Assembly (NCBI GenBank): GCA_007449985.2
Contig: VIIQ02000002.1
Span: forward strand, 1,426,001 to 1,490,000
From: Desmodesmus armatus
Lineage: Eukaryota > Chlorophyta > Chlorophyceae > Sphaeropleales > Scenedesmaceae
Direction of reading: 5' to 3'
Length of the DNA: 64,000 nucleotides
Below the pieces are notes generated by a model. It searched no databases and had not been told where the DNA came from. It saw nothing but the letters and a program-made list of their open reading frames with translations. Positions 36,348 to 47,063 of the stretch are shown piece by piece (positions within the stretch are counted from its first letter, which is position 1; each line of letters begins with the position of its first letter). A program made the position numbers and the translations under genes.

Positions 36348-37109
36348 AGGGTTGTGTTCACCCACAGTGCTGATGCCAGCCAGCAGTACATCCACTACAA
36401 GTATGGGCCCGAGGCTGGTGACGCAGCAAAGCAGAGTATCCCTGTGGGCAAGGATATGCTGGACGGTGAGCAAGGGGGTCAATAGTCTGGGGCCTGCTGG
36501 TGCTTCTGGCATATGCAGCCACAGCGTGCAGCATTGCATGCAGCATGGTGCTGAGCGTCAGGCTTTAATCAATAGGACCTGTTAGGACCGGCCCTGATTG
36601 TGGATGTGTATACCTTGGGTTGCATGCATCCCTTGGCGAATGTCAGGCGTTGTTGCGAAGATCAGGATCAACACCATCCTCTCGACCTGTGCTGCGGCCC
36701 TGCTTGCTTGCTTGTTGGTTTCACTCCCACTCTTTTTGCTACAGCCACCTTCAACTTCTCCCGCCTGGGTGCGCGTGCCTTCATCAGCAAGACTGCCAAG
36801 ACCTCCGCCAAGGTGTACTTCAAGTCAACCATGGCAGGGCTGCACCCTGACGAGCAGGCAGCCGGTCGCCGCCTGCCTGTCACGACCTCAGCACCTGCAG
36901 CTGCAGGCAGTGCAAGCTTCAGCACAGCAGCAGTGGCCAATCCTGCCCCTGCCATCGGTGCAGCAGGTGGTGCGAGTTTCACTGGGTTACCAGTCACCCG
37001 CAGTGATGGCAGCAGCGTCTACCCGCCAGGGTCATCTGCGGCAGCAGCTGCTGCTGTCGGGGCTGCACGTGTTGGTGCTGCGCCAGCTCACCCCTACCCA
37101 GCTAGGTAG
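33993..37109 (+). CDS. Senescence/ERD7-domain protein
   Basis: Seven exons: 33993-34280, 34495-34995, 35262-35374, 35539-35675, 36005-36107, 36350-36465, 36745-37109; 540 residues. The N-terminal third (VLVSVPNAELHKV, WPLGKHLPALKAADGIYSFAL) resembles the N-terminal part of plant ERD7/early-responsive-to-dehydration proteins. The rest carries the glycine/alanine-rich senescence domain: SGNKTADKVAAGLLTAG, GRIASSAAYVTAKLAEAVG, FNFSRLGARAFISKTAKTSAK. Plant homologues associate with membranes or lipid droplets and respond to stress and cold; the spartin C-terminal domain is related. An Ala/Gly/Pro-rich linker at about residues 150-230 and a Ser/Ala-rich tail are low complexity. The 3' splice site of exon 6 lies at the end of a (CTG)12 microsatellite. 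The ATG at 33993 was taken as start; a second ATG follows two codons later. Confidence 0.88.
36311..36346 (+). repeat. (CTG)12 microsatellite abutting a splice acceptor
   Basis: Twelve perfect CTG units followed immediately by CAG|G, the acceptor of exon 6 of the senescence-domain gene. The repeat replaces the normal pyrimidine tract. Confidence 0.95.
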
Positions 37110-38054
37110 GGCTTGGGCCACGGAGGACGATAGTAGTGTGCCAACAGCGTAATAGTATGCGCATGCAACATGATGGGGTTTTCGGGCCACACGATTAGCA
37201 TAGTCACTGCTGTGAAGCAGTGCTTGATGGGTTTTGAGTAGGTTGATAACAGCATTGGACACGTGCAACAGCATTGGACACGTGCAGAAGCTTCTGCGCA
37301 TGCGTTGGTCGTGAATGGGTGTTTGCGAGGGAGGTAATTCACAGCAGCTGCAGGTGCAGCATGAGTTTCAGGAGGCCCATTTGCCTCAATCGTGGAGCGG
37401 CATGCGGCGCGTGATCCTTTTACAACAAAGGCAGGGTGGCAGGGCCTGTCAGGCAACATCTGTCCTGTCTTGCCAAGGAGAGGGCACACTGCTTGCTGTT
37501 CAGCCTCATATAGACGGAAGTGCCCTCGGTTGCATGCAGTGCTCCTGCACAAGCATCTGCAGGAGCATCACACAAGCATATTGGTGTGTGCTGGCTGCTG
37601 CTACGCTTAATGGCAATTCGTGGTTTCGATATGTCGTGTCCCATGCCGTGTGGTTTGCAGTTTTTGAGCTCAAAGGTGCTGTGAGTCAGGGGTAGGTATA
37701 TGGCCTGGCACACCAGCCCGGTGGCTGCTACCAAGTCAGATTCCTCTGCTGTGTTTTGGGTGACTTGTTACCTCTTGTTGTTGATGGAGCACAACACACA
37801 CATAGTTGTGCCTCCTGCTTGCAGCTTTGTGACACATTTCGCCCTGCATCGTGACTGATTCGAACATTTTGTAAGCCGCCATCCTGGGCGGGCATACACA
37901 TGGACGGTATGCATGTTGCTGGTGTTGGAGTGATTGTTCATTGTGAAGTTTGTGCATGAGTTGCAGCAAGTCTTTGGCCCCTGTGTAACATGCTGGGCCC
38001 CTGCTGTTGCGTGAAGGGTGTTCATGAGACATATCGGCCCAGCCCAGCTTAAAC
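37110..38054. other. 3' region of the senescence-domain gene
   Basis: No convincing exon. TGTAA occurs on the plus strand at 37870-37874 and 37984-37988, so the transcript probably ends near 38000 with a 3' UTR of about 0.8-0.9 kb. Confidence 0.45.
37984..37988 (+). terminator. Candidate TGTAA poly(A) signal of the senescence-domain gene
   Basis: Second of two TGTAA pentamers (the other at 37870) downstream of the stop codon at 37109. Either could be used. Confidence 0.4.
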
Positions 38055-38294
38055 TCAGCAGCAGCCGTAGCACAACAGTACCTTGGAAACTAACCACTTC
38101 TTTTCGTTGACAAACAAGACAGCTTCAGCCTCTCCGATCCTACTACAACAGTACCTTGGAAAGCGGGTGCCTTTGGAGTTGGGGTCAAAAACTGCTGCAG
38201 GGGCTTGCGGCCCCAAATTACCAACAAACCGCATTCTCGACACGGCTTGGAGGCTGATTGCAGCAGCTGTCGCTGGCGTTTCGTCGCTTGTCAT
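38055..38294 (-). CDS. Possible small open reading frame, 79 residues, unknown
   Basis: Starts MTSDETPATAAAISLQ after a relatively AT-rich stretch (38300-38500) that looks like a promoter or 5' UTR on the minus strand. It may be a first exon: two GTACTG donor-like sites, each preceded by TTTCCAAG, lie inside it 74 bases apart. A plus-strand frame of 143 codons (38083-38514) overlaps it, and I cannot decide between them. No family recognised. Confidence 0.2.
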   Translation of the reverse strand: MTSDETPATAAAISLQAVSRMRFVGNLGPQAPAAVFDPNSKGTRFPRYCCSRIGEAEAVLFVNEKKWLVSKVLLCYGCC

Positions 38295-38822
38295 TTACAG
38301 CCCTAAACCATTGTTGAGGCTGGCTCCGTTTTGGGCATTTAGGTCGCGGCGCCCTAGACATAGCTACAACTTGCTCAAGACTTCATTGTCAGCTTCTTCC
38401 GATAATAGTTGTCAATACTTTTCGCTCCTCTCCACATGCACGAGCACAAGGCTGTACAAGGTCATGCAGAACTGGCAACCAACAAGCATCTTAGGCTTCT
38501 TTGAAATGCTCTGATGGCACTGAAGAGCGCTGGCCAGCATGGAAGCTAGCGGGCGGCATGCTGGAGTGTGGGGCAGGGATGCAGCTGCAAGTGCAGTCCG
38601 CGAAGGCAACAGCCAGCAGGAGCATTTGCGCGTGCTGTAAAAGGTGAGTACGGTTTATCTAAGTATGTTGAATGCTTCAGAAGCTGTGGGACTGGCTTTT
38701 GCTGAGAACCTTCAAATGCAGGGGCAGCTGCTGTCAACAACGTTGTCATACCGGACAGCCATGGTTCCTTGTGCAGCAGATGTCCTTGTACCTTCTGCTG
38801 TAGGACTTGTGTGCGCCTCCGC

Positions 38823-40520
38823 AGGTGCTGCCTTGCCGACGGGCACCCTTTTCTTGACTTGCAGGTGCTGCTGTATACTTGTGTCAAAGGCTGTTTGCAG
38901 GTGCTGCCATGCCGACGGGCACCCCTTGTCTTCGACTGCAGGTGCTGCCCTATACTTGTGTCAGAGAGTGTTCGCAGGTGCTGCCATGCCGACGGGCACC
39001 CTTCCCTTTGATTTGCAGGTGCTGCCCTACACTTGTGTCAAGGGTGTTCGCAGGTGCTGCCATGCCGACGGGCACCCTTTCCTTGCACTGCAGGTGCTGC
39101 CCTATACTTGTGTCAGAGGGTGTTCGCAGGTGCTGCCATGCCGACGGGCACCCTTTCCTTGCACTGCAGGTGCTGCCCTATACTTGTGGCAGAGGGTGTT
39201 CGCAGGTGCTGCCATGCCGACGGGCACCCTTTCCTTGAACTGCAGGTGCTGCCCTATACTTGTGTCAGAGGGTGTTCGCAGGTGCTGCCATGCCGACGGG
39301 CACCCTTTCCTTGAATTGCAGGTGCTGCCCTATACTTGTGTCAGAGGGTGTTCGCAGGTGCTGCCATGCCGACGGGCACCCCTTTTCCCTTGACTTGCAG
39401 GTGCTGTCTTCTACTTGTGTCAGAGGGTGTTCGCAGGTGCTGCCATGCCGACGGGCACCCTTTCCTTGAACTGCAGGTGCTGCCCTATACTTGTGTCGGG
39501 AGGTGTTCGCAGGTGCTGCCATGCCGACGGGCACCCTTTCCTTGAACTGCAGGTGCTGCCCTATACTTGTGTCGGGAGGTGTTCGCAGGTGCTGCCATGC
39601 CGACGGGCACCCTTTCCTTGAATTGCAGGTGCTGCCCTATACTTGTGTCGGAGGGTGTTCGCAGGTGCTGCCATGCCGACGGGCACCCTTTCCTTGAACT
39701 GCAGGTGCTGCCCTATACTTGTGTCGGGAGGTGTTCGCAGGTGCTGCCATGCCGACGGGCACCCTTTCCTTGAATTGCAGGTGCTGCCCTATACTTGTGT
39801 CGGAGGGTGTTCGCAGGTGCTGCCATGCCGACGGGCACCCTTTCCTTGAACTGCAGGTGCTGCCCTATACTTGTGTCAAGGATGTTCGCAGGTGCTGCCA
39901 TGCCGACGGGCACCCTTTCCTTGAACTGCAGGTGCTGCCCTATACTTGTGTCGGGAGGTGTTCGCAGGTGCTGCCATGCCGACGGGCACCCTTTCCTTGC
40001 ACTGCAGGTGCTGCCCTATACTTGTGTCAGAGGGTGTTCGCAGGTGCTGCCATGCCGACGGGCCCCCTTTTCCCTTGACTTGCAGGTGCTGTCTTATACT
40101 TGTGTCAAGGATGTTCGCAGGTGCTGCCATGCCGACGGGCACCCTTTCCTTGAACTGCAGGTGCTGCCCTATACTTGTGTCAGAGGGTGTTCGCAGGTGC
40201 TGCCATGCCGACGGGCACCCTTTCCTTGAACTGCAGGTGCTGCCCTATAATTGTGTCAGAGGGTGTTCGCAGGTGCTGCCATGCCGACGGGCACCCTTTC
40301 CTTGCACTGCAGGTGCTGCCCTATACTTGTGTCAGAGGGTGTTCGCAGGTGCTGCCATGCCGACGGGCACTTTTCCCCCTTGAATTGCAGGTGCTGCCGG
40401 GTATGCTTGTCTTTTTCTGCAGGTGCTGCCTTGTCGACGGGCACCCTTTCACCTTGACTTGCAGGTGCTGCCATATACTGTGTGAGGTCATGTTCGCAGG
40501 TGCTGCCATGCCGACGGGCG
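38823..40520 (+). repeat. Minisatellite of about 23 copies of a 76-bp unit
   Basis: A 76-bp unit containing CAGGTGCTGCCATGCCGACG and CAGGTGCTGCCCTATACTTG repeats head to tail, with spacing 76 (occasionally 73-79). Copies from about 39060 to 40360 are nearly identical; both ends are degenerate. No stop codon occurs in long stretches of several frames on both strands. Because 76 is not a multiple of three, the frame rotates each unit, so the apparent 249- and 311-codon frames are by-products. Each unit has two CAG|GT junctions that look like fused acceptor and donor sites. Confidence 0.95.
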
Positions 40521-40800
40521 CCTTCCCTCTCCCCCAGTTTGGTGCCTTGCAGGTGCAAGAGCTGGCGTTTGTACTTGTCTGCAGGTGTGCCGACGTGCGC
40601 CTTCCCTCTCCCCCAGTTTGGTGCCTTGCAGGTGCAAGAGCTGGCGTTTGTACTTGTCTGCAGGTGTGCCGACGGGCGCCTTCCCTCTCCCCCAGTTTGG
40701 TGCCTTGCAGGTGCAAGAGCTGGCGTTTGTACTTGTCTGCAGGTGTGCCGACGGGCGCCTCCCCTCTCCCCCAGTTTGGTGCCTTGCAGGTGCATGACCA
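40521..40800 (+). repeat. Second array: four copies of a 79-bp unit
   Basis: The landmark CCCCCAGTTTGGTGCC recurs at 40531, 40610, 40689 and 40768, an exact 79-base period. Units share GCAGGT, GCCGACGGGC and TACTTGTCTGCAGG motifs with the neighbouring 76-bp array, so the two arrays are probably related by divergence and re-amplification. Confidence 0.92.
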
Positions 40801-41033
40801 GCCCCCAGCCCTGGAGGGCGTTTTTTTTGGCTGCAGTTGCTCAATGTGCCGACAGGCACTTTTGTTGCCTGCAGGTGCTGGCCCCCTCTTTTGTGTGTGT
40901 TTGCTGTGCTGGTGTGTATGCTGATGTAAGGCTTCCGTGCACCTCTGTGTTATGGCATGGGCCCCTGCTTGTGGCTTGCAGCTAGTGACTGGGCACACTC
41001 CATTGCTTGCTATGTAGGATCGCAAAAGCGATG

Positions 41034-41117
41034 AGGGTTGGCAGGAATGCAGCAGTGGTGTTGCTGTCCTCAGGCAGCAACACTGCTGTACCAGTTCGAA
41101 TCTGGTGCAACCCGTGC
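41034..41117 (+). other. tRNA-like sequence with B-box/T-arm, probably degenerate
   Basis: ACCAG-TTCGAAT-CTGGT (41091-41107) is a perfect T-arm with a canonical loop and matches the Pol III B box. The following GCAACCC pairs 6 of 7 with GGGTTGG at 41034. Between them, a long hairpin (CAGCAGTG..TTGCTG / CAGCAACACTGCTG) replaces normal D and anticodon arms, and no anticodon can be assigned. I read it as a tRNA relic or tRNA-derived SINE fragment rather than a working tRNA gene. Confidence 0.3.
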
Positions 41118-41797
41118 AAACAGCAGCCACTGCATACCATCCTAGCATAACAGCCTGGTGCAAGTTCACATGGTTGGGCAAGGGCGTGTACGTTGATGGG
41201 CTCAAATTCAACTGGTGGCGGCTGCGCACTGCATGTTCATGCAGCATATTGCACATAGCTGCGCATCACTGCCATGTGTGTCCTGCGCTGTGAGTTGTGG
41301 GACCACCTGCAGGGCGACCCTTGATGCTACAGCTCTGGTGCTGAGTGCAGTGGGAGGATTCTGGCAGGGCAGTTGGATGGGGACTGCGGGCCCTATGTGG
41401 GTAGCACAGCCAGCCGCTTGGCGAACAACAACAACAGCAGCAACCCACGGCAGCATGTAGTGCTGGGGCCGCATGCAGCAGCAGTGGTGTGTGCGCCTCA
41501 GGGCTGGCGGCAGTCGGGCCGGGCCAAGCAAGCAGCAGGCCCTACTCTCACAGCCCCATGTGCTTGCTGATTGACCACATGCACACTCATTGCAATTCAC
41601 CTGGGGCCGGTTGCATATTGTCTCTGTGACCAAAGTTGGCCTCTCAAGCAAGCACAAGCATCAACGTCAGCACCTCGGTCACACAACTATTGCAGCCATG
41701 CAAGCTGCCTTCCAGCCGACGACCCTGCAGACTGCACCCCTGCAGTCACCAACTGCTGCGCATATAAACTGTTTGACCTTGGTCCACTTGTGCCGCC
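41118..41797. other. Probable 3' UTR of the BTB-BACK gene
   Basis: Directly beyond the minus-strand stop at 41798. Open frames on both strands are short and without family resemblance. No TTACA was noticed here. Confidence 0.35.
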
Positions 41798-44700
41798 CTA
41801 GCGCACGTTCCATATGTTGCCCCTCAGCTGCAGCACACCGCCTGGCTGCAGGTACTGCGCCCAGGCTGCCTCATCCCAGACCCCCTGCTGCAGGCTGATG
41901 GAGAAGAAGCTGGTGAAACCAGTGTCACAGGCCCGGCTGCGCAGCCAGCTGCCCTGCATGCGCCAACAGCAGCACAGCATGCAAATACCCATACAAATGA
42001 TGCGTGCGCAGGCAATAGGCTGGCTTGTTGCAGCATGAATGCCCCATTGCACACCACATGTCACTACTGCAAGGGTGCTGCTCCCAGGGGATCGTCAATG
42101 AACAGCAGCAAGGCAGTCGCCGTTGGACTTTTTGCTGCAGATACCGTGGACTGAAAAAGTAAGACCTTTTGGCCCCCTTGTCACCCCCCAGCACCCAATG
42201 CCACCACTCCCATCACCTACCTGAGGCAGCTGCAGCACCCTCCACTTGCCCTGCTCCTCCTCGTCCCCACCACCTGCAGTGCCAGCTGGTCCTCCCGGTG
42301 TGACAGCCGTCACATGCTGCTGCTCACCCGCACTGTCAGCTGAGGTGGGCCTCCTGCCTGCACCCCTGCCTCCCTGCTGCGCTGGCGGCAGCAGCTGCTT
42401 GCGCCGTCCGCGGCTCCTAGGGGTGGCTTCCGCAGCAGCAGCAGCTGTGCCAGCACCTCCCCCTGCATGCAAGCCTGTGGGGTACTCCCCCACCATGGTG
42501 AAGCCTTCTTCCTCCATTTCACTGTCCTCCACTGCTGAGGGCCCCTCAACCCCACCCTCCTCCTCTGCGCTGCTGCTTGGCTGGCTGTCGGAGTCCCTCG
42601 AGCCCTCTTCTGCATCACTCTCAGGGATAGACATCAGCCCCCCAGCTGCATGTAGCCCCCTGTGGCTGCACGCCCCTGCAGCAGCTGCTGCAGTCAGCTG
42701 CCTCCCTGAAGGGCTGCGCTCACGCCCACCATGCTGACGCACTGCAGCAGGGGCAGCCGTCGCTGCCGCGGCTGCTGCTGCTGCGGCCGCCTCAGGGCAC
42801 ACTGCGTAGCGTGCCGGGCTGCCCTTGGGGGGCCTGTTCTGCCTGCGCCCAGGAGATGGTGCGGCCTCTTGGCAGCTGCCAGGTGCCCTGCCGGCCCGGC
42901 CACCTTTGGGTGACGCTGCAGTTGCCCTGCTGCGGCCCGCGCGCTGCCGCCCTGACCCTGCTGCTGCTCCTGCTGCTGCTGTGCCTGTGCTGACGTCACT
43001 GAGGCGCACAGCCAAGTTGCCGCTGAATGCGACTGTGCTGGTTGCACCTGGCTGTAGGGAGACTGCAGGCCGGGCTTCTATAGCTAAGCGGGCAGTCCAC
43101 AAGCAGTCAGTGCTGATGCTTGCTGCCGCTGCAGCACTAGCAGCACCAGCAGCAGCTGTGGAGCCGCCTTGGTCATCAGGCAGCCGAACGGCATGTGCAG
43201 CTGTTACTGCCTGGTGCTTTGTGCCCCTGACCATCACATTCCCGTCACCGCCCTGCTGCATGCCTGCCAGACAGCCCCCTGCACCAGCAGAGCCTCCAGC
43301 AGCAGCAATGCTGCTAGTGGCATCTCGCGGCTGGAAGTACAGCACAAGTCGCCAGTTGTAGCCTGCAAACTGCGCCTCCGGGGAGCGCAGCTTGAACTGC
43401 CGCGGTAGCTGCTGCGTCTCAGAGCTGACGGAGGTCCGGGCCCCTGCCGGTGAGGTTGCAGCAGCTGCTGGTGCTGCTGGTGCAGGTGCTGGCGGCAACG
43501 GCTCCTGGGAGAAGAATCCACCCGCTGCTGCATCCGCTGCTGCTGCTGCACCTGAGGGGCTCTGGGGCTGCGTGTGCCTGCCCGTCTGCTGCCCTGCCTG
43601 AGGTACAGGCAGCTTGCGGGGAGCCTGACCGCTGCTTGGCCTGGCAGTCGCTGCCGCCACTCCCTCTCCTCCTGCTGCCGCTGCTGCTGCTGCTATATGA
43701 CCTGCCCCGCATGCTGTATCTGCTTCTGCTGCTGCTTGCTCTGTGGGTGCTGCTGCAGCAGCCCTGCGCCGCCGCTTGCGCATAGGTGGGAGGTCCTCAG
43801 GGTCGCCGTGATCGTCAGCTGCTTGGTGCAACACCGCCTCGCACCTTGGCTGCTGTGACAGCTGTTGCCCTGCCTGAGATCCCGGCTGCGCGTGCTCAAG
43901 CCCATCAGGCTCCTGCTGCTGTCCCTCCTCGTGCTGGCGCTGTTTAGCATTATCACACCATTGCTCAAGCTCCTGCTCATGCAGCAGGTGTGTCTGGCCA
44001 GCACCTACCACGGCAGCAGTGCTGCTGCTCTGCTGGTCCCTGCCGCCCTCATCAAAGCTGGCTGCGCTGTAGCTGCGCTTGCGCTTGAACACGCGCGCCG
44101 CAGCCGCTGCAGCCACAGACGCTACATTCATCGCTGCGCCCATTGCTGCTGCAGCAGAAGCAGCAGCCATGGGGCTTCTGAGGCCCCAAACTGGGACCTC
44201 GCTGCTCAACAGAGGCACCGGGTGTGCTGCTGCGTGTGCTGCTGCCGCTGCCGCCTGCTGCTGCTGGCGCGCCAGTAGGGCTTTGGCAGCCGCGTCAGCA
44301 CATGCTGCCTCAAAGGCGGTCCGAATGTCTGACAGCGGCAGCGTCCAGTTGATGGCGAGGGCGGGCCCGCCGTGCATGGCCCTGCTGCAGGATGCAGGCA
44401 CAGGCCGGGGGCCCTGCAGCCAGCCGGCAGCTAGGGTCCCGCAGGCACGGGGGTTGCCCAGCACAGGCTCTGTAGGGATACAAGCAAGGAAAGAGAGCGG
44501 CGGGCGCAGCATCGGCATGGGCAGGGAAACGAATCCGGGCACAAAGTCCAAGCTGACGAAATGCTCTGAATTTGCATACTCTCTTCAACAGGTGGGGTCA
44601 GGGTGGAGAGAGCACGGAGTATGTGGTGAACTCAGAGAGGGGCGGGAGGGTGGTGGCTGCTTCACTGCAAGCGCAGCTTAGGCGCGTGTGTCGGCGTGAT

Positions 44701-46412
44701 GGGGTTTGCTGGAGACAGGCAGAGAAGCGTAGCCACCGCAGCGCCTGGCAAGCGCAGCACTCCTGTGCCAGGCGCTGCGGTCGCTGCGCTTCTCTGCCTG
44801 CCTCCATCATAGCGCATCATGCCGGCACCCGCGTCGTGACTGACACCTGGTCCTGACATGTTGGTGAGCAGGTAGCAAACCAGGGTACAGACTACTGTCT
44901 GCTCACCTGCGTGCGGGTCACACAGGCCTCTAGCCACCCCCGCAACCATCGCCAGGCCCTGAGGCCCCAGGATCTCCAGCAGCCAGGCCATCCTGAGCAC
45001 AATGACAGCACATCACAGGGGCCGTCTGGTGGACACGACGCATGCTGTGCTGTGCATGCACGAGTCCGTATGAAGCATGTGTGTGCATGGCCGAAACAAG
45101 GTGCCTGGATAGCAAGGATGCCTTGATAGTAGGGAGCACACTTGCAGTAGCATGCGCAAAGTGCTTGACCAAACATGCACGCTGTTCATGGATCAGGGAG
45201 TATAGACATGTGACAAGGGCTGTGTGAGAACAGGAGAAGGATACACACCTGGGCAGGACAGTCCCCAGGTAACAGGGCTCCAGCAGCGGTACCCTCACAG
45301 CTCCTGCCAGCTGCTCGCGCTGCACCGCATCTACACGCACATCCCGCTGCGCCGCTGCTGCCATCCAGTTGTGCACCACCGCTAGCACGGTGTTCTCAGA
45401 CACTGCTGCTGTTCGCTCATCGCGCAGCAGGGCCAGCAGGGCGGGCAGCGGTAAGCTGGATACTTGTGAGAGTTGCGTAGGGCAGCTCAGCACAGCTTCC
45501 ATATCGCCAAGCTGCTGCTGTAGCTGGTCTAGGCAGTGATGCAGGAGAGGGCCAAAGCCAGGGGTGGCCACAGTGCCAGCACCAGCGCCAGCAGCAGCCT
45601 GAGCGCCAGCGGCAGGGGCTGCAGCTGCGGGTGCAACGGGCGCAGTTGATGTTGTGTCCGTCATGGGTGCCAGCAGCATGTAGGCCAGGCCCAGCGCGTC
45701 TGGCTGCAGCTGGTGGCAACCCATCAGCGCGCTGTAGCATGCTGTCTGCAGGTCTGTCACGCCAAAGGTGTGTGCCAAGTGCAGCATGTGCACCAGGAGG
45801 CACTGCTGGCCTGGGGTGGGGTCTGGCAAGTCTCCTGCAACAGGGCAGCAATGGGGTGTTGTCTAGTGACACTGCATCGATCAAAGCTGGCGCTTTAGTA
45901 ATTTGATGATGGCTTCACGAAAGTAGCAAGCACAGGCGGGCACTGTCTGCCCCTGATGACACTGACAGAGGTCCCCACCCTTACCTGTGTAGACAAAGCG
46001 TACCAGCGCACATGCTGCCTGCACCTGGTCAGGACGGACGTCCAGATGGATGGAGGGCCTGCCACCAAGGCCCTGCTGCTGCTCAATCTCGTCCCTGAAC
46101 ACATGGCTCACTGCGCACGCAGCAGCAAATTTGCACTTTAAAGTGTTGGCACCGCAGGAGCCCACATCATTTGAAGGCCTGTTGTGCAGCCGGAAAGGCT
46201 GTGGTGACAGAATGACTGAGCTTGAAACACTATTCTTTCCAGGCAGATGTGCAAGCGGGATTGGACAGTTGCAGCAGCTGCTCACCATTGGACAGCACAA
46301 TGCCATGGCCTGGCAAGCGCTGCTTCACGTCTCCATCTATCCGGATCAGTAGTGAGCAGTCTGAGAGCTTGTCGTTCTGGTAGAAAGCAGCAAAGTCAAA
46401 CCGTGGCTGCAT
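41798..46412 (-). CDS. BTB-BACK protein with split MATH-like C-terminus
   Basis: Six exons: 46412-46286, 46110-45985, 45834-45249, 44992-44907, 44469-42221, 41953-41798; 1109 residues in phase. BTB domain, residues 1-100: FYQNDKLSDCSLLIRIDGDV, GHGIVLSN, VSHVFRDEI, LVRFVYTG. A BACK region follows (HMLHLAHTFGVTDLQ, ENTVLAVVHNWMAAA). From about residue 664, FKLRSPEAQFAGYNWRLVLYF begins a MATH/TRAF-like segment. About 350 residues of Ala/Gly/Gln/Ser low-complexity sequence with acidic patches follow, then GSWLRSRACDTGFTSFF and the LQPGGVLQLRGNIW end. BTB-BACK(-MATH) proteins are usually substrate adaptors of cullin-3 E3 ligases; that role is inferred. A basic KRRRR cluster could be a nuclear localisation signal. 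The last junction (Q|GS) was chosen because the phase fits; an alternative small exon in the 41954-42220 intron was rejected. Confidence 0.8.
44711..44805. repeat. Inverted repeat, 40-nt arms, 15-nt loop
   Basis: Left arm 44711-44750 and right arm 44766-44805 are reverse complements with three mismatches, separated by 15 bases. It lies in the intron between exons 4 and 5 of the BTB-BACK gene. Confidence 0.95.
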
Positions 46413-46662
46413 TGTGCTGGGCCTTCACAACATGAGATCACAGTTGCTGCTGGGGTGGAGTGCGTATGCAGGTGTTGGGGTGGGTTCGAGTCTGTCAGAG
46501 ATCGATGATACCACTCTGCACTGCTCATCCGGCTAGTAACAGCTTTACGTCCTTGACAGGTGGCAGTTGAAGATTTGAATTGAAGTCGGACAGATCCCTG
46601 GTGAAACTGATTGGTGTGTGCTATCTGAAGTGTGTCTGTGTGACTTACACTTGAGCTTTTCC

Positions 46663-46667
46663 TTACA
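46663..46667 (-). terminator. TGTAA poly(A) signal of the J-domain/enoyl-reductase gene
   Basis: TTACA on the plus strand, TGTAA on the minus strand, 397 bases past the stop at 47064; a second copy lies at 46645-46649. Position and strand fit a normal 3' UTR. Confidence 0.5.
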
Positions 46668-47063
46668 GCGAGTGCAACATCGCACTGCATCCACACCCCC
46701 TTGCTGGGCCTCTCCCCCTCCGGCCCCAGAACAACCCCCCTTGCTGTGCTTCAAAATCAACCATGCTTCAATGCACCCGCAGCAGTACCACAGCACACGC
46801 TCGCTCCTGTGCTTCCACACTGCTCTCTAATAACCAAAACAGTTCAAGGGCCCTGAACCTGCCAGTGGCTCCCTGCTGTCCATCAGTTCACCCGCAGCAG
46901 CACTCGTGTCACCATCCCCAGTGCTGCCACCGCATCCGATCACTGCTTGATGGAACCAACCACCTGATTCTATCAACCACCTGACAGTAGCAAGCACCTC
47001 CTGCTTGAGACCCGAGTCAACCGCCTGATAGGATCACCACCCAAACATCTACACCAAGGCCAG

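Noticed and set aside
38644..39393. 249-codon plus-strand frame (and a 311-codon minus-strand frame, 41256-40321) over the repeat arrays
   Set aside because: They exist only because the repeat unit lacks stop codons; the frame shifts with each 76-bp unit and there is no non-repetitive protein sequence.
38823..40800. CRISPR-like look of regular repeats
   Set aside because: There are no unique spacers; the whole unit repeats, and the genome is eukaryotic.
42066..42160. Small exon reading SPTATALLLFIDDPLG in the last intron of the BTB-BACK gene
   Set aside because: Its end phase does not fit the last exon, whereas direct joining of 42221 to 41953 does.
44470..44551. Open extension of the large BTB-BACK exon starting MDFVPGF
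   Set aside because: A CCCTACAG acceptor at 44470 joins in phase to the BACK exons; the extension is intron sequence.
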